A stretch of 64,000 nt of DNA. It comes from Shimia biformata (GTDB lineage: Bacteria; Pseudomonadota; Alphaproteobacteria; Rhodobacterales; Rhodobacteraceae). The notes below the pieces were generated by a model, which saw only the letters and a program-made list of their open reading frames with translations, was not told the DNA's origin and made no database searches. A program made the position numbers and the translations under genes. Shown piece by piece: positions 44,066-53,472 of the stretch. Within the stretch, counting starts at the first letter, position 1. Every line of letters starts with the position of its first letter. The stretch lies in contig NZ_JAFEJK010000002.1 of assembly GCF_016888515.1 (NCBI RefSeq), positions 293,255 through 357,254 of the forward strand, read 5' to 3'.

Positions 44066-44986
44066 TCAACTTTTGCCAAACAGCCGCTTCAAAGCCCCAT
44101 ACTGACTGAGGCAGACGCCGGTCAGGATCAGGGCCAGCGCCCAGAACAGGCTAGGGGGCAGGGGCTCGCCCAGGATCAGCGCGCCCAGCACCATCGACCA
44201 GATTGGCACCTGGTAGTTTGTCAGGCTCATGAAGGTCGGCCCGGCGCTGCGGATCACCATCACGCGCAGAAGGTTCGCAGCCGCAGTGGGCACCATGCCA
44301 AGAACAACGATGATGAGAAGGATATCCCAGGCCACGGGCGGGGGCGGTCCTTCGACGATATAGGCCGCAGGCAGGACGATGCAGGAGCCGATCAGCAATT
44401 GCACAGTGGCAAGCCCGATCGTGTCCATTGGCGGCAGGCGCCGCATCATGACCGAACTTGATGCATAGCAGGCGGTCGCCAACAAAATGGTGATCCGCCC
44501 GGCCCATTCAAGCTCTGACCCGCTGGATTCAAACGCCTGCGCCCCCATCAGGACCGCGACCCCGGCGAAGCCGACCAGAAAGCCCATAACCTTGCGCAGA
44601 GACATGGTTTCTTCTGGCAAAAAGATATAGGCCAGCGGCAATACCATCAGCGCGACAGAGGCCATTGAAACGCCAGTAAACCCCGAGGTGACGTATTGCT
44701 GTCCCCACGAAATCAACATGAACGGCACCGCCGAGGACAAGGCGCCGGTGATGATCAGTGGCACCCGGCCGTCGCGCCGCGAAGGGTCTTTCCACAGGGC
44801 AAACCCCCGCATCCACCAGAAGACCACCATCAAGAGCGCGGCAAACCCGATACGTCCCGCCGCCAGCCAGAACGGGGTAATACCCCGCAAGGCCAGTTCG
44901 ATCACCATGAAGGTCGACCCCCAGACAAGACCCAGTGTCGCCACCATCAGCCAGTCCCGGCGTGTGATATGTGCCTCGTCGCTCAT
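44066..44986 (-). CDS. EamA/DMT-superfamily transporter
   Basis: A 306-aa inner-membrane protein with ten hydrophobic segments arranged as two EamA repeats; the first repeat starts RRDWLMVATLGLVWGSTFMVIELALRG and the second repeats the pattern after about residue 155. Members export metabolites such as amino acids. It is directly downstream of ilvC on the same strand, separated by a strong terminator, so it is probably a separate unit. Substrate is unknown; the location near branched-chain amino-acid genes is only suggestive. Confidence 0.88.
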   Translation of the reverse strand: MSDEAHITRRDWLMVATLGLVWGSTFMVIELALRGITPFWLAAGRIGFAALLMVVFWWMRGFALWKDPSRRDGRVPLIITGALSSAVPFMLISWGQQYVTSGFTGVSMASVALMVLPLAYIFLPEETMSLRKVMGFLVGFAGVAVLMGAQAFESSGSELEWAGRITILLATACYASSSVMMRRLPPMDTIGLATVQLLIGSCIVLPAAYIVEGPPPPVAWDILLIIVVLGMVPTAAANLLRVMVIRSAGPTFMSLTNYQVPIWSMVLGALILGEPLPPSLFWALALILTGVCLSQYGALKRLFGKS

Positions 44987-45056
44987 CGTGATCCTTGATG
45001 TGTTAACGGTTCCGCACCTGACCGCGCAGAAAGGCCGGGGTCAAGTCCATCCGGCA

Positions 45057-45087
45057 CAAAAAAGGGCGCCCGACCGGGCGCCCTTTG
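45057..45087 (-). terminator. Rho-independent terminator of ilvC
   Basis: A nearly perfect palindrome centred at 45074 (arms AAAGGGCGCCCG and CGGGCGCCCTTT) followed on the minus strand by T6 ends ilvC transcription 21 bases after its stop. Confidence 0.92.
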
Positions 45088-45107
45088 TCAACGGATCCGG
45101 TCAGGGA

Positions 45108-46259
<1,152 letters not shown>

Positions 46260-46263
46260 GATC

Positions 46264-46719
46264 ATGCTTGATGATCTCGACCGACGCATACTGCGCCAAT
46301 TGCAGGCCGACCCGGAACAGCCGATTCCCGATCTTGCCGAGCGCACCGGGTTGTCCCCGGCACGCCTGACCCGCCGCCTTGACCGGCTGCGCGACCGCGG
46401 CATCCTGCGGGGCATCCGGGGGGTGATCGACTGGCAGGCGCTGGGCTATTCTGTGGAAGTGTCGCTGCGGGTTACACTCGACAAGACACAACCCAACGCC
46501 TTTGACGAAATCATCGCCGCCGCCCGCGACATTCCCGAAGTGACCGAGATTCAGACCTTCCTTGGCCGCGTCGACCTGCGGCTTTCGGTGATTGCCCGCG
46601 ACATGACCCATTACCAACAGCTTTACCGCGATCGCATCATGACCCTGCCGCATATCGCCGATATCGAGGCGCTGATGCATGTCGCACGGCTGAAAGCCAA
46701 CGAAAGCCTGCCGATATGA
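46264..46719 (+). CDS. Lrp/AsnC-family transcriptional regulator (first of two)
   Basis: A 151-aa DNA-binding protein. The N-terminal winged helix (LDDLDRRILRQLQADPEQPIPDLAERTGLSPARLTRRLDRLRDRGI, residues about 1-50) is followed by the RAM domain typical of the Lrp family. It is divergent from ilvC and starts four bases downstream of a palindrome. It overlaps the second Lrp gene by four bases (ATGA), so both are made together. The amino acid sensed is unknown; branched-chain amino acids are an obvious guess from the context. Confidence 0.92.
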   Translation: MLDDLDRRILRQLQADPEQPIPDLAERTGLSPARLTRRLDRLRDRGILRGIRGVIDWQALGYSVEVSLRVTLDKTQPNAFDEIIAAARDIPEVTEIQTFLGRVDLRLSVIARDMTHYQQLYRDRIMTLPHIADIEALMHVARLKANESLPI

Positions 46720-47171
46720 CCGCGCTTGATGACATCGATCGCGCGATCCTGCGTCACCTTGCGACGGATGCGACCCTGTCCGCCGGGGCGCTGGGGCGCG
46801 AGATTGGCCTGTCGCAACCCGCCACATGGCGGAGGGTCAAACGGTTGCAAGAGGCAGGGATCCTCGCCCGCCGCCGTCTTGACCTTGACCTTGAACAGCT
46901 TGGCTTTGGCGTCACCGTCTTTCTGGGCATCAAGTTGGCGACCAAGGGTCGTGTCAGCCTTGAGGATTTCGAGCGCGCCGTGGTCGCCATCCCCGAGGTG
47001 CAGACCGTAGAGCATGTACTGGGCCTATATGACTATCGCCTGCGCGTCGTTGCCCGCGACATCGCCGATTTCGAACGCATCTTGCGCCGCCGCATTATGA
47101 CGCTGCCCGGCGCGGGCGAGGTCGAGGCCAACGTGCTTTTGTCGGAAGAACGGCGACCGGGGCCGCTTTGA
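46716..47171 (+). CDS. Lrp/AsnC-family transcriptional regulator (second of two)
   Basis: A second Lrp/AsnC regulator, 151 aa, with DDIDRAILRHLATDATLSAGALGREIGLSQPATWRRVKRLQEAGI as its winged helix and a RAM domain containing VEHVLGLYDYRLRVVARDI. It has the same length as the first but clearly different sequence, so it is an old duplication or a recruited paralogue. Translational coupling through ATGA suggests fixed stoichiometry and a possible mixed oligomer. It is followed by 115 bases before the aminotransferase gene. Confidence 0.92.
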   Translation: MTALDDIDRAILRHLATDATLSAGALGREIGLSQPATWRRVKRLQEAGILARRRLDLDLEQLGFGVTVFLGIKLATKGRVSLEDFERAVVAIPEVQTVEHVLGLYDYRLRVVARDIADFERILRRRIMTLPGAGEVEANVLLSEERRPGPL

Positions 47172-47286
47172 CATCGGGTGTAGTCGTCCAAAAAAACACA
47201 CGGCGCAGAGGCGTCGCTTGACTGAAGCCGTTGCCATTAGAGGCGCAAGCCACTACCCCTTCAATAAAACAACAGGAGTGATTGAC

Positions 47287-48405
47287 ATGGCATCGGAAAT
47301 CGATCCCGGCGGGTTGCAGGAATTTTCGGTAGTTTTCACCGACCGGTCGCTGAACCACATGTCAAAAGCATTTCAGGCGGTGATGAACGACATCTCGTCG
47401 ATGCTGAAACAGGTCTACAATGCCGAAGCGGTCGCGCTGATCCCCGGCGGCGGTACCTACGCGATGGAGGCGGTTGCCCGCCAGTTCGCCCGCGATGCCA
47501 AGACGCTGGTGGTGCGCAACGGCTGGTTCTCTTACCGCTGGAGCCAGATTTTCGAGGCTGGCGGGCTGCCGGCTCAGTCGACCGTCCTGAAGGCGCGCCA
47601 GACCGGGAACGGGCCGCAATCCCCCTTCGCGCCCGCGCCGATCGAAGAGGTCACCGACCGAATCCGCGAAGAAAAACCGGACGTGGTCTTTGCTCCACAC
47701 GTTGAGACTTCGGCGGGGGTGATCCTGCCGGATGACTATATACGTGACATGGCCGCCGCCGCGCATGAGGTTGGCGCGTTAATGGTGCTGGACTGCATCG
47801 CCAGCGGTTGTGTCTGGATCGACATGAAGGCCCTGGGCGTCGATGTTCTGGTTTCGGCCCCGCAAAAAGGCTGGTCGGCGTCCCCCTCGGCAGGGTTGGT
47901 GATGATGTCCGGCCGCGCTCTGGACCGCCTGCAGGAAACCCAGTCCGACAGTTTCGCAATCGATCTCAGGAAATGGCACGACATCATGGCGGCCTATGAA
48001 AACGGCGGTCACGCCTATCATGCCACCATGCCGACGGACGCGCTGCGCGCTTTCCGCGACACCATGGCCGAAACCCGCGACTATGGCTTCGATCGCCTGC
48101 GCGACGCACAATGGGCGCTGGGCAATGGCGTGCGCGCTATGCTGGCCGAGAAAGGCATCACCTCGGTTGCCGCCGAAGGTTTCGGCGCGCCCGGCGTCGT
48201 GGTCAGCTATACCACCGATCCAAATGTCCAGAACGGAAGCAAGTTCGCAGCAGAAGGTATGCAGATCGCGGCAGGCGTGCCGCTGGCCTGTGACGAACCC
48301 GAAGGTTTCATGACCTTCCGTCTTGGCCTCTTCGGGCTCGACAAGCTCTATGATGTCGACGGCACCATCACGCGGTTGAAGGCGGTCATCGACAAGGTAC
48401 TCTGA
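47287..48405 (+). CDS. Class V aminotransferase (alanine--glyoxylate type)
   Basis: A 372-aa PLP enzyme of aminotransferase class V. The PLP lysine is in SAPQKGWSASPSAGLVMMS near residue 200, preceded by VLDCIASGCVWIDMKALGVDVL. IPGGGTYAMEAVARQF near residue 60 is the phosphate-binding region. Members act on serine, alanine or glyoxylate; the substrate cannot be assigned. The ATG at 47287 follows ACAGGAGTGATTGAC. Its position after two Lrp-family genes suggests amino-acid-dependent control. Copy C of the repeat follows its stop. Confidence 0.9.
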   Translation: MASEIDPGGLQEFSVVFTDRSLNHMSKAFQAVMNDISSMLKQVYNAEAVALIPGGGTYAMEAVARQFARDAKTLVVRNGWFSYRWSQIFEAGGLPAQSTVLKARQTGNGPQSPFAPAPIEEVTDRIREEKPDVVFAPHVETSAGVILPDDYIRDMAAAAHEVGALMVLDCIASGCVWIDMKALGVDVLVSAPQKGWSASPSAGLVMMSGRALDRLQETQSDSFAIDLRKWHDIMAAYENGGHAYHATMPTDALRAFRDTMAETRDYGFDRLRDAQWALGNGVRAMLAEKGITSVAAEGFGAPGVVVSYTTDPNVQNGSKFAAEGMQIAAGVPLACDEPEGFMTFRLGLFGLDKLYDVDGTITRLKAVIDKVL

Positions 48406-48408
48406 CCC

Positions 48409-48455
48409 TTCCTCTTGCCGAAAATACCTCGGGGGTCCGGGGGTGGAACCCCCGG
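48409..48455 (+). repeat. 3'-end intergenic repeat, copy C
   Basis: The core (48409-48436) with AAATACCTCGGGGGT differs from copy A at one base. It is followed by a perfect hairpin CCGGGGGT-GGA-ACCCCCGG (48437-48455), without a T run. Confidence 0.85.
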
Positions 48456-48462
48456 CCTTACC

Positions 48463-49662
48463 TCAGCGGACGCCAAGCCCCATCTGCATCAGGGTCTTGC
48501 GTACCGGAGACAGCGAATAAAGCGCGTTCAGCCCCATCGCGCGGGCATCGCGCAGCCCGCGCGTCTCGACCATCGAGGCGCGGTTCAACATGTCGATCCC
48601 TTTTACGCGCAGCTTGACCTCGGTGAAACGCTTGCGGTGATAGGTTTCTAGCATCCCCGCCGACCCGAGATCCCCGGGCGCGGATTTTGCAAGGTCCAGC
48701 AATATGCGCATGTCGCCAAGGCTCATGTTCAACCCCTGGGCGCCGATGGGGGGTACGACATGGGCGGCCTCGGCCACCAGCGCGATCCGCTCGCCCCACA
48801 GCCGGTCTGCCGATTGCGAGATGATCGGCCAGATCGTGCGACGCGATGCCAGGGTCAGGGGGCCGAAAAGGGAACAGCTGCGTTCCGTCATGGCGGCCTC
48901 GAACGCGGGCACATCCATTTCGAACAATTCCTTCGCGCGCGGCCCGCGTTCCATCCAGACCAGCGCCGATGATGGCTGACCCTTGTAATCCGGCAGCGGC
49001 ACAAGTGTAAACGGCCCGCCCGAGCGATGGATCTCGGTCGAGACGTTCTGGTGCGGGATCGGATGCGTCACGGCGAGGGCCAGCGCCTTCTGGCCATAGC
49101 GTGTGGTGTGGATGCTGATTCCCGCCGCCTCTCGCATGGGCGAATTGCGGCCATCGGCGGCAATGACCAGTTTCGTCCGCACTTTCGATCCGTCCGAAAG
49201 GCCCACCCGTGCTTCGCTCATCCGTGTGAACAATGAGGTGGTCGCGGTTCCAAGGCGCAGGTCGACATTCTCCATCTCATCCAACCGCGCCACCATTTCG
49301 CGCCGCAACAGCCAGTTGGGAAGGTTCCAGCCAAAAGGCAGATCGGAAATGTCGGAGGCGTTGAAATCCTTGACGATGCGCGGTTCGGGCTGGTCGCCGC
49401 CAGCATCGACGATGCGCATGATTTGCAGGGGCGCGGCATGGGGGGCCAGACGCTCCCACAGGCCAGCCTCATCCAGAAGCCCGCGCGCCGGTTGCAGAAA
49501 AGCCGTCGTGCGCAGATCAGACCCTTCGACGTCGCGTTCGGTGATGGGTGGCGCGGGATCCACACAGAGAACCGAGAATCCGGCTCTGCCAAAGGCGGCG
49601 GCCGCCGTCAGTCCGGCAATCCCGCCGCCGGAAATCACGATGTCATATCGGGTCTGTGTCAT
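48463..49662 (-). CDS. UbiH/UbiF/COQ6-family FAD-dependent hydroxylase
   Basis: A 399-aa flavoprotein monooxygenase, most likely in ubiquinone ring hydroxylation. The FAD site GGGIAGLTAAAAFGRAGFSVLCVD is at residues 12-35, the DG region is LVIAADGRNSPMREAAGI, and the ribose-binding GD motif is altered to VAEAAHVVPPIGAQGLNMSLGD near residue 290 (AE in place of GD). Start at 49662; the family is part of the UbiH/UbiF group. Exact ring position cannot be assigned. It lies on the minus strand, downstream of a small membrane-protein gene and may share its transcript. Confidence 0.9.
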   Translation of the reverse strand: MTQTRYDIVISGGGIAGLTAAAAFGRAGFSVLCVDPAPPITERDVEGSDLRTTAFLQPARGLLDEAGLWERLAPHAAPLQIMRIVDAGGDQPEPRIVKDFNASDISDLPFGWNLPNWLLRREMVARLDEMENVDLRLGTATTSLFTRMSEARVGLSDGSKVRTKLVIAADGRNSPMREAAGISIHTTRYGQKALALAVTHPIPHQNVSTEIHRSGGPFTLVPLPDYKGQPSSALVWMERGPRAKELFEMDVPAFEAAMTERSCSLFGPLTLASRRTIWPIISQSADRLWGERIALVAEAAHVVPPIGAQGLNMSLGDMRILLDLAKSAPGDLGSAGMLETYHRKRFTEVKLRVKGIDMLNRASMVETRGLRDARAMGLNALYSLSPVRKTLMQMGLGVR

Positions 49663-49724
49663 GGCCTTGGCCTCCTGCCGCGCACCCTAGTGCCGGTGAC
49701 GCGGCGATGGAAGAGGGCGACGTG

Positions 49725-49970
49725 TCACCCTTTCGAAATCAGGACCAGCATGCCGAACAGGAAAGGCACGGCGATCACTGCTGGAATATAAAGACCCGGA
49801 AGGCCAAAGGCGGCAATCGCGCCGCCCCACATGGCCAAAACGCAAAGCACACCCGCAATGATGGCTTTCACCGGTGCGTCCGGTGTGGCGTGATGGTGAT
49901 GGGTCGTGATCGCCAGATCTTCGGTTGTCTCGGCCATGTCGGGCTGGATGTCGCGGGGTTCGAAACTCAT
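49725..49970 (-). CDS. Small two-helix membrane protein of unknown function
   Basis: An 81-aa protein with an acidic, histidine-rich N-terminus (TTHHHHATP) and two hydrophobic segments (AIIAGVLCVLAMWGGAIAAFG and LYIPAVIAVPFLFGMLVLI). No family is recognised. The start at 49970 is the first in frame. A small gap of 62 bases separates it from the UbiH-type gene. The histidine cluster is natural and might bind a metal, but this is only a guess. Confidence 0.65.
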   Translation of the reverse strand: MSFEPRDIQPDMAETTEDLAITTHHHHATPDAPVKAIIAGVLCVLAMWGGAIAAFGLPGLYIPAVIAVPFLFGMLVLISKG

Positions 49971-50047
49971 TACACTGATCCTGTTTCCAAGGGTTACAGC
50001 GCTCAGATAGGACTGCGCGCGCCCGACAAAAGGCGGTGCGCGAAATG

Positions 50048-50072
50048 CCGCAGCGTCCCTGCGCGGTTTTTT
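50048..50072 (+). terminator. Orphan plus-strand terminator between two minus-strand genes
   Basis: CGCAG (50049-50053) pairs with CTGCG (50059-50063) around CGTCC, and GG-T6 follows (T run 50067-50072). Another GC-rich hairpin lies upstream at about 50016-50042. No plus-strand gene ends here, so it may close a small RNA; a promoter was not clear. Confidence 0.35.
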
Positions 50073-50078
50073 GCTTGG

Positions 50079-50723
50079 TCAGGTGATCCGTGCCAGGAAA
50101 TCGGTCAGGTCATCGGTGTGGTGATGGATATGGTCGGCCTCGTGACGTTCCGGCGCGACATGCACGGTACGCATGCCCATCTGGTGTGGCGCGACAAGGT
50201 TGCGGTGGTCATCTTCGAACATGGCCGCCGTTTCCGTCGTGACCCCGTCCAGCCCGAACACAGTTTCGAAGGCGGCGCGTTCGGGTTTTGGTAGAAAACC
50301 GGCATGTTCGACGCCATAGACCGCGTCAAACAACCCATCCAGCCCGCGTGCCGCCAGCACACGTTTGGCATAAGGCGCGGTGCCGTTGGTATAGACGATG
50401 CGCCGCCCCGGCAGCGCCTCGATCCGCGCCGCAAGACGTTCGTCCGGCTCAAGCCCGTCAAAATTGATCTCGTGAACCTCGGTCAGGTAAGGGCCGGGAT
50501 CGACGTCATGCACGCGCATCAGGCCGGCCAGCGTGGTGCCGTATTCGGCCCAGTATTGCCGCCGCAAAGCGTCCGCGGTGGGTTGATCAACCCCCAGCGC
50601 GTCCATGACATATTGCGTCATCCGCACCTCGATCTGGTCAAACAGACGGGCGGATGGCGGATAAAGCGTGTTGTCGAGGTCAAAGACCCAAGTCGTGACA
50701 TGGGTGAAGTTGTCGCGTGGCAT
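50079..50723 (-). CDS. Pyrimidine 5'-nucleotidase (HAD family)
   Basis: A 214-aa cytoplasmic HAD phosphatase of the SDT1-like group. Motif I is WVFDLDNTLYPP (residues 13-24), motif II is VYTNGTAPYAKRVLAARGLDGLFD, the lysine is in KPERAAFETVFG, and motif IV is AMFEDDHRNLVAPHQMGMRTVHV. The DNTLY pattern marks the pyrimidine 5'-nucleotidase family. It probably dephosphorylates UMP/CMP-type nucleotides. It is divergent from the GntR gene. Confidence 0.93.
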   Translation of the reverse strand: MPRDNFTHVTTWVFDLDNTLYPPSARLFDQIEVRMTQYVMDALGVDQPTADALRRQYWAEYGTTLAGLMRVHDVDPGPYLTEVHEINFDGLEPDERLAARIEALPGRRIVYTNGTAPYAKRVLAARGLDGLFDAVYGVEHAGFLPKPERAAFETVFGLDGVTTETAAMFEDDHRNLVAPHQMGMRTVHVAPERHEADHIHHHTDDLTDFLARIT

Positions 50724-50833
50724 GGCTGCAATCTAGCGATTTGGAACGGGCGGGGCAATCCGACGGAGGGTTGCATGACAGGATGGGGCGGGCATAGTCT
50801 CTTGGAATTGTGAAATCGAAGAAGAAGGCCGGC

Positions 50834-51472
50834 ATGAGCGACTCACGACCTCAGAACAGGGACGCCTATTCCCTGATCCTCGAAGCCATTGATGTCGGCG
50901 TCTACCGCCCCGGCGACAGGCTGGTGGAAAGCGAACTGGCCGAGCGTTTCGGCGTCTCGCGCACCCCGATCCGCGAGGCATTGCAACGGCTTGAGACGCA
51001 ATCGCTGCTGGCGCGGGATGGGCGGTCGCTGATCGTTGCGTCGCTGGATCACAACCAGATGGCCGAACTTTACGTCGTGCGCGCCGAATTGGAAGGGTTG
51101 GCGGCGCGGCTGGCGGCCCGTCATGCCACTGCCGAAGAGGTGCGTGTCCTGCGTGACATGGTGGCTGACGATGCGGCGCTGGTAAAAGATCCGCCTGCAC
51201 TGGCGCGTGCCAACCGGCGGTTTCACAAGCAGATCCACCTGGCGTCGCACAACCGCTATCTGGTGCAGCAACTTGACCTTGTGCATCGGTCGATGGCATT
51301 GATGGCCACGACATCGCTTGCGGCCGAAGGCCGGGGCGAGGACGCGTTGGCCGAGCATGACCGCATCGTGAACGCAATCGAAAGTCGCAACGAAGCCGAA
51401 GCCTATTCCGCTTTGCGTGACCATATCTCAAAGGCTTTTGTGACCCGCCTGAAGCAGGATGCCCGCAACTAG
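50834..51472 (+). CDS. GntR-family transcriptional regulator (FCD domain)
   Basis: A 212-aa regulator. The N-terminal winged helix (AYSLILEAIDVGVYRPGDRLVESELAERFGVSRTPIREALQRLETQSLL, residues about 11-60) is followed by an FCD ligand-binding domain with the metal-binding pattern RANRRFHKQIHLASHNRYL and EHDRIVNAIESRNEAEAY (His and Asp positions). Ligands of such FCD proteins are often organic acids. A GTG at 50810 would add eight residues; the ATG at 50834 has AGAAGGCCGGC. The target is not clear from neighbours: a nucleotidase (divergent) and a glycosyltransferase (convergent). Confidence 0.9.
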   Translation: MSDSRPQNRDAYSLILEAIDVGVYRPGDRLVESELAERFGVSRTPIREALQRLETQSLLARDGRSLIVASLDHNQMAELYVVRAELEGLAARLAARHATAEEVRVLRDMVADDAALVKDPPALARANRRFHKQIHLASHNRYLVQQLDLVHRSMALMATTSLAAEGRGEDALAEHDRIVNAIESRNEAEAYSALRDHISKAFVTRLKQDARN

Positions 51473-51478
51473 CGTGCA

Positions 51479-53377
51479 TCATGTTGTGGTCTGGATGCCC
51501 CCGCGCCCCTCAATGGTGGTGCCGTGGCTGGTCTTGTCCCAATAACAGGGATCGCTGACCAACTCGATCACTGCCTTGATTGCCGCAATAGTCGCCAGCG
51601 TGAAATACGGCGCCATTGTCGGAATCGCCCAGAGCAGGCGCGACCTCCCGGTGCCGCGCAGGGCAATGGTTGCGATGGTCGCGTCCAGCAAGCCGCACAG
51701 GACAAATGCGGCGAAAAGGGCATTGCGCGACGTGTCGCCAAGATAAGTCTCCAGCGGGTGATTCAGGCCGAACCATCCCAACATGAACAGCCAGATCATC
51801 GGGGCCAGGACAAACTGGGTCAGCGCACATCCAAACATGATCTGGAAACCCAGGAATTGCCGTGTGCCAAGCTCTCGCCACAGGCGCAGCGGCTGACGCA
51901 TATGCACCAGGTAAGTCACCATATAGCCCTTCAACCAGCGCGATCTTTGCCGCACCCAGGGCCAGAACTGGCAACAGGCCTCTTCGTGGGTGACGGTCGG
52001 GATCATGCGGGTGCGATACCCAAGCCGCGCCAGCCGGATGCCAAGGTCAGCGTCCTCGGTCACGTTATGGGCATCCCACCGACCCATCGCCTCGATCGCG
52101 TCGCGCCGCAGGAACAGCGTCGTGCCGCCCAGGGGAATCGCCAGGCCCAGTCGTTGCGCGCCCTGCAGGATAACCCGGAACCAGCTGGAATATTCGACCG
52201 TGAAGCACCGTGACACCCAGTTCGTATAGGGGTTGTAATAGTCCAGAATTCCCTGCAGGCAGACGACGTCGGGTGGGGCATGGGCAAAGGACCGGGCGAC
52301 GATGTTCAACTGGTCGGGCTGTGGAGCGTCCTCGGCATCCCAGATCCCGATGATCTCTCCTCGGCAGTGATCCAGCGCATAGTTCAGAGCGCGCGGTTTG
52401 GTGGTCAGTCCCGACGGGCCGCCGGGCACTGAAATCACGCGCATCCAATGCGGCAGGCGGGTCTGGTTCAGCGCGTCGCGGGTGATCGTGTCGTGTTCCT
52501 CCAGCACGATCAGGACCTCAAGCAGCGCCTTGGGATAATCCAACCGTGACAGCCGCTTGATCAGTGCCGGGGCGATTTCGGGTTCTCGAAACAACGGCAC
52601 CATGACCGAGATGCGCGGCAGGACGCCTGCCGGGGCGGCGGTGATAACTTGCGGGTCCGCCTTACGGGGGCTTGTGAGATGGGCAAGAAGTGCAACCATT
52701 TTGAAGCAGGACATCGCCAGCAAACCGCAGAGCGCGACCGCCGAAAGGCCAGCCGCCACGGGACCGGAAAACAAAAGGAAAAGCAACAGTGCCACCGTGC
52801 CAAACGCGGTTAACAGAACCGTCTGTGCATGGCTTCTGCGGGTCCAGCTTCGACAGCTGAACTCGGCATCGACCCGGGTTTCGGCAGCCAGTGTTAGTTC
52901 TGTGCGGAAGGTCGCTTCGATGGCCGAGGTCACCTGAGTTTCTGGGGACGATGCGATGACATAGGTCGGAAACCCCTCTGGCAGGGCGCGGGACAGGCTG
53001 TCGGCGCGATCTGGGCGGCCTGTTGCAAGGACAACAATGTCGCCGACCTTCCGCAACGGGATCACGTTGTGGCGCAGGCAGGTCTCGGGGGGCAGAAGAT
53101 ATGCCAGTGTCGGGTCGGGCGGGGTCCGGGTCAGGTCCGCGCAAGGAAGCGCCTGCTCAATGCCGATGGCATCCAGTTTTTGGGTTTCGTTGATCCAACC
53201 GCGGGAAAACAGGATTTCCGGTAAGGTCGCGTCCCACTCGCGTTCAAAACGGCGGGCGTGAAACAATTGCCAGGGCGCAATGACCCCTTGTTCGAGCAGG
53301 TGACGACCAACAGGCAGCTGGCGCTTGGCCGTGGATACCGGTTGCGGTGCCGCCAGCGACAAGCGTGGTTCACTCAT
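51479..53377 (-). CDS. Glycosyltransferase family 2 with N-terminal MshEN-like domain
   Basis: A 632-aa membrane glycosyltransferase, processive type. The N-terminal 150 residues (HLLEQGVIAPWQLFHARRF, ILFSRGWINETQKLDAIGI, LPPETCLRHNVIPL) have the pattern of GSPII_E_N/MshEN domains, which bind c-di-GMP in type II ATPases. Two membrane segments follow near residues 182-225, then a GT2 domain with DAED (DxD), TEDADLG, and QRSRWLKG (QxxRW), and several C-terminal helices. Similar to NfrB-type and bacterial cellulose synthase-like enzymes. A TTAA-N7-TTAA box stands 62 bases upstream of the start. Function in exopolysaccharide or holdfast synthesis under c-di-GMP is inferred. Confidence 0.85.
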   Translation of the reverse strand: MSEPRLSLAAPQPVSTAKRQLPVGRHLLEQGVIAPWQLFHARRFEREWDATLPEILFSRGWINETQKLDAIGIEQALPCADLTRTPPDPTLAYLLPPETCLRHNVIPLRKVGDIVVLATGRPDRADSLSRALPEGFPTYVIASSPETQVTSAIEATFRTELTLAAETRVDAEFSCRSWTRRSHAQTVLLTAFGTVALLLFLLFSGPVAAGLSAVALCGLLAMSCFKMVALLAHLTSPRKADPQVITAAPAGVLPRISVMVPLFREPEIAPALIKRLSRLDYPKALLEVLIVLEEHDTITRDALNQTRLPHWMRVISVPGGPSGLTTKPRALNYALDHCRGEIIGIWDAEDAPQPDQLNIVARSFAHAPPDVVCLQGILDYYNPYTNWVSRCFTVEYSSWFRVILQGAQRLGLAIPLGGTTLFLRRDAIEAMGRWDAHNVTEDADLGIRLARLGYRTRMIPTVTHEEACCQFWPWVRQRSRWLKGYMVTYLVHMRQPLRLWRELGTRQFLGFQIMFGCALTQFVLAPMIWLFMLGWFGLNHPLETYLGDTSRNALFAAFVLCGLLDATIATIALRGTGRSRLLWAIPTMAPYFTLATIAAIKAVIELVSDPCYWDKTSHGTTIEGRGGIQTTT

Positions 53378-53395
53378 ACCCTGACAGCCCCCGGT

Positions 53396-53428
53396 GCATT
53401 GTTGTCCCTTTTCGAGGGATCACAATGC
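53396..53428. promoter_or_regulatory. Near-palindrome in the 5' region of the glycosyltransferase gene
   Basis: GCATTGTTGTCCCT (53396-53409) and AGGGATCACAATGC (53415-53428) form a 14-bp stem with two mismatches around TTTCG, 19 bases upstream of the glycosyltransferase start, so the mRNA leader or an operator could be involved. Confidence 0.4.
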
Positions 53429-53439
53429 GTTAGGAGGGG

Positions 53440-53454
53440 TTAACAAGCTGTTAA
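53440..53454. promoter_or_regulatory. CtrA-type box upstream of the glycosyltransferase gene
   Basis: TTAACAAGCTGTTAA: TTAA-N7-TTAA, the full CtrA consensus, and also a perfect palindrome with six-base arms. It is 63-77 bases upstream of the glycosyltransferase ATG, between it and the carA stop. CtrA control of motility, c-di-GMP and capsule genes is known in Rhodobacteraceae; binding here is not shown. Confidence 0.55.
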
Positions 53455-53472
53455 GACAGGTAGAGCCGTCCC

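Noticed and set aside
49880..49915. HHHH run in the small membrane protein, looking like a cloning tag
   Set aside because: It is four natural histidines within TTHHHHATP with no vector sequence around it.
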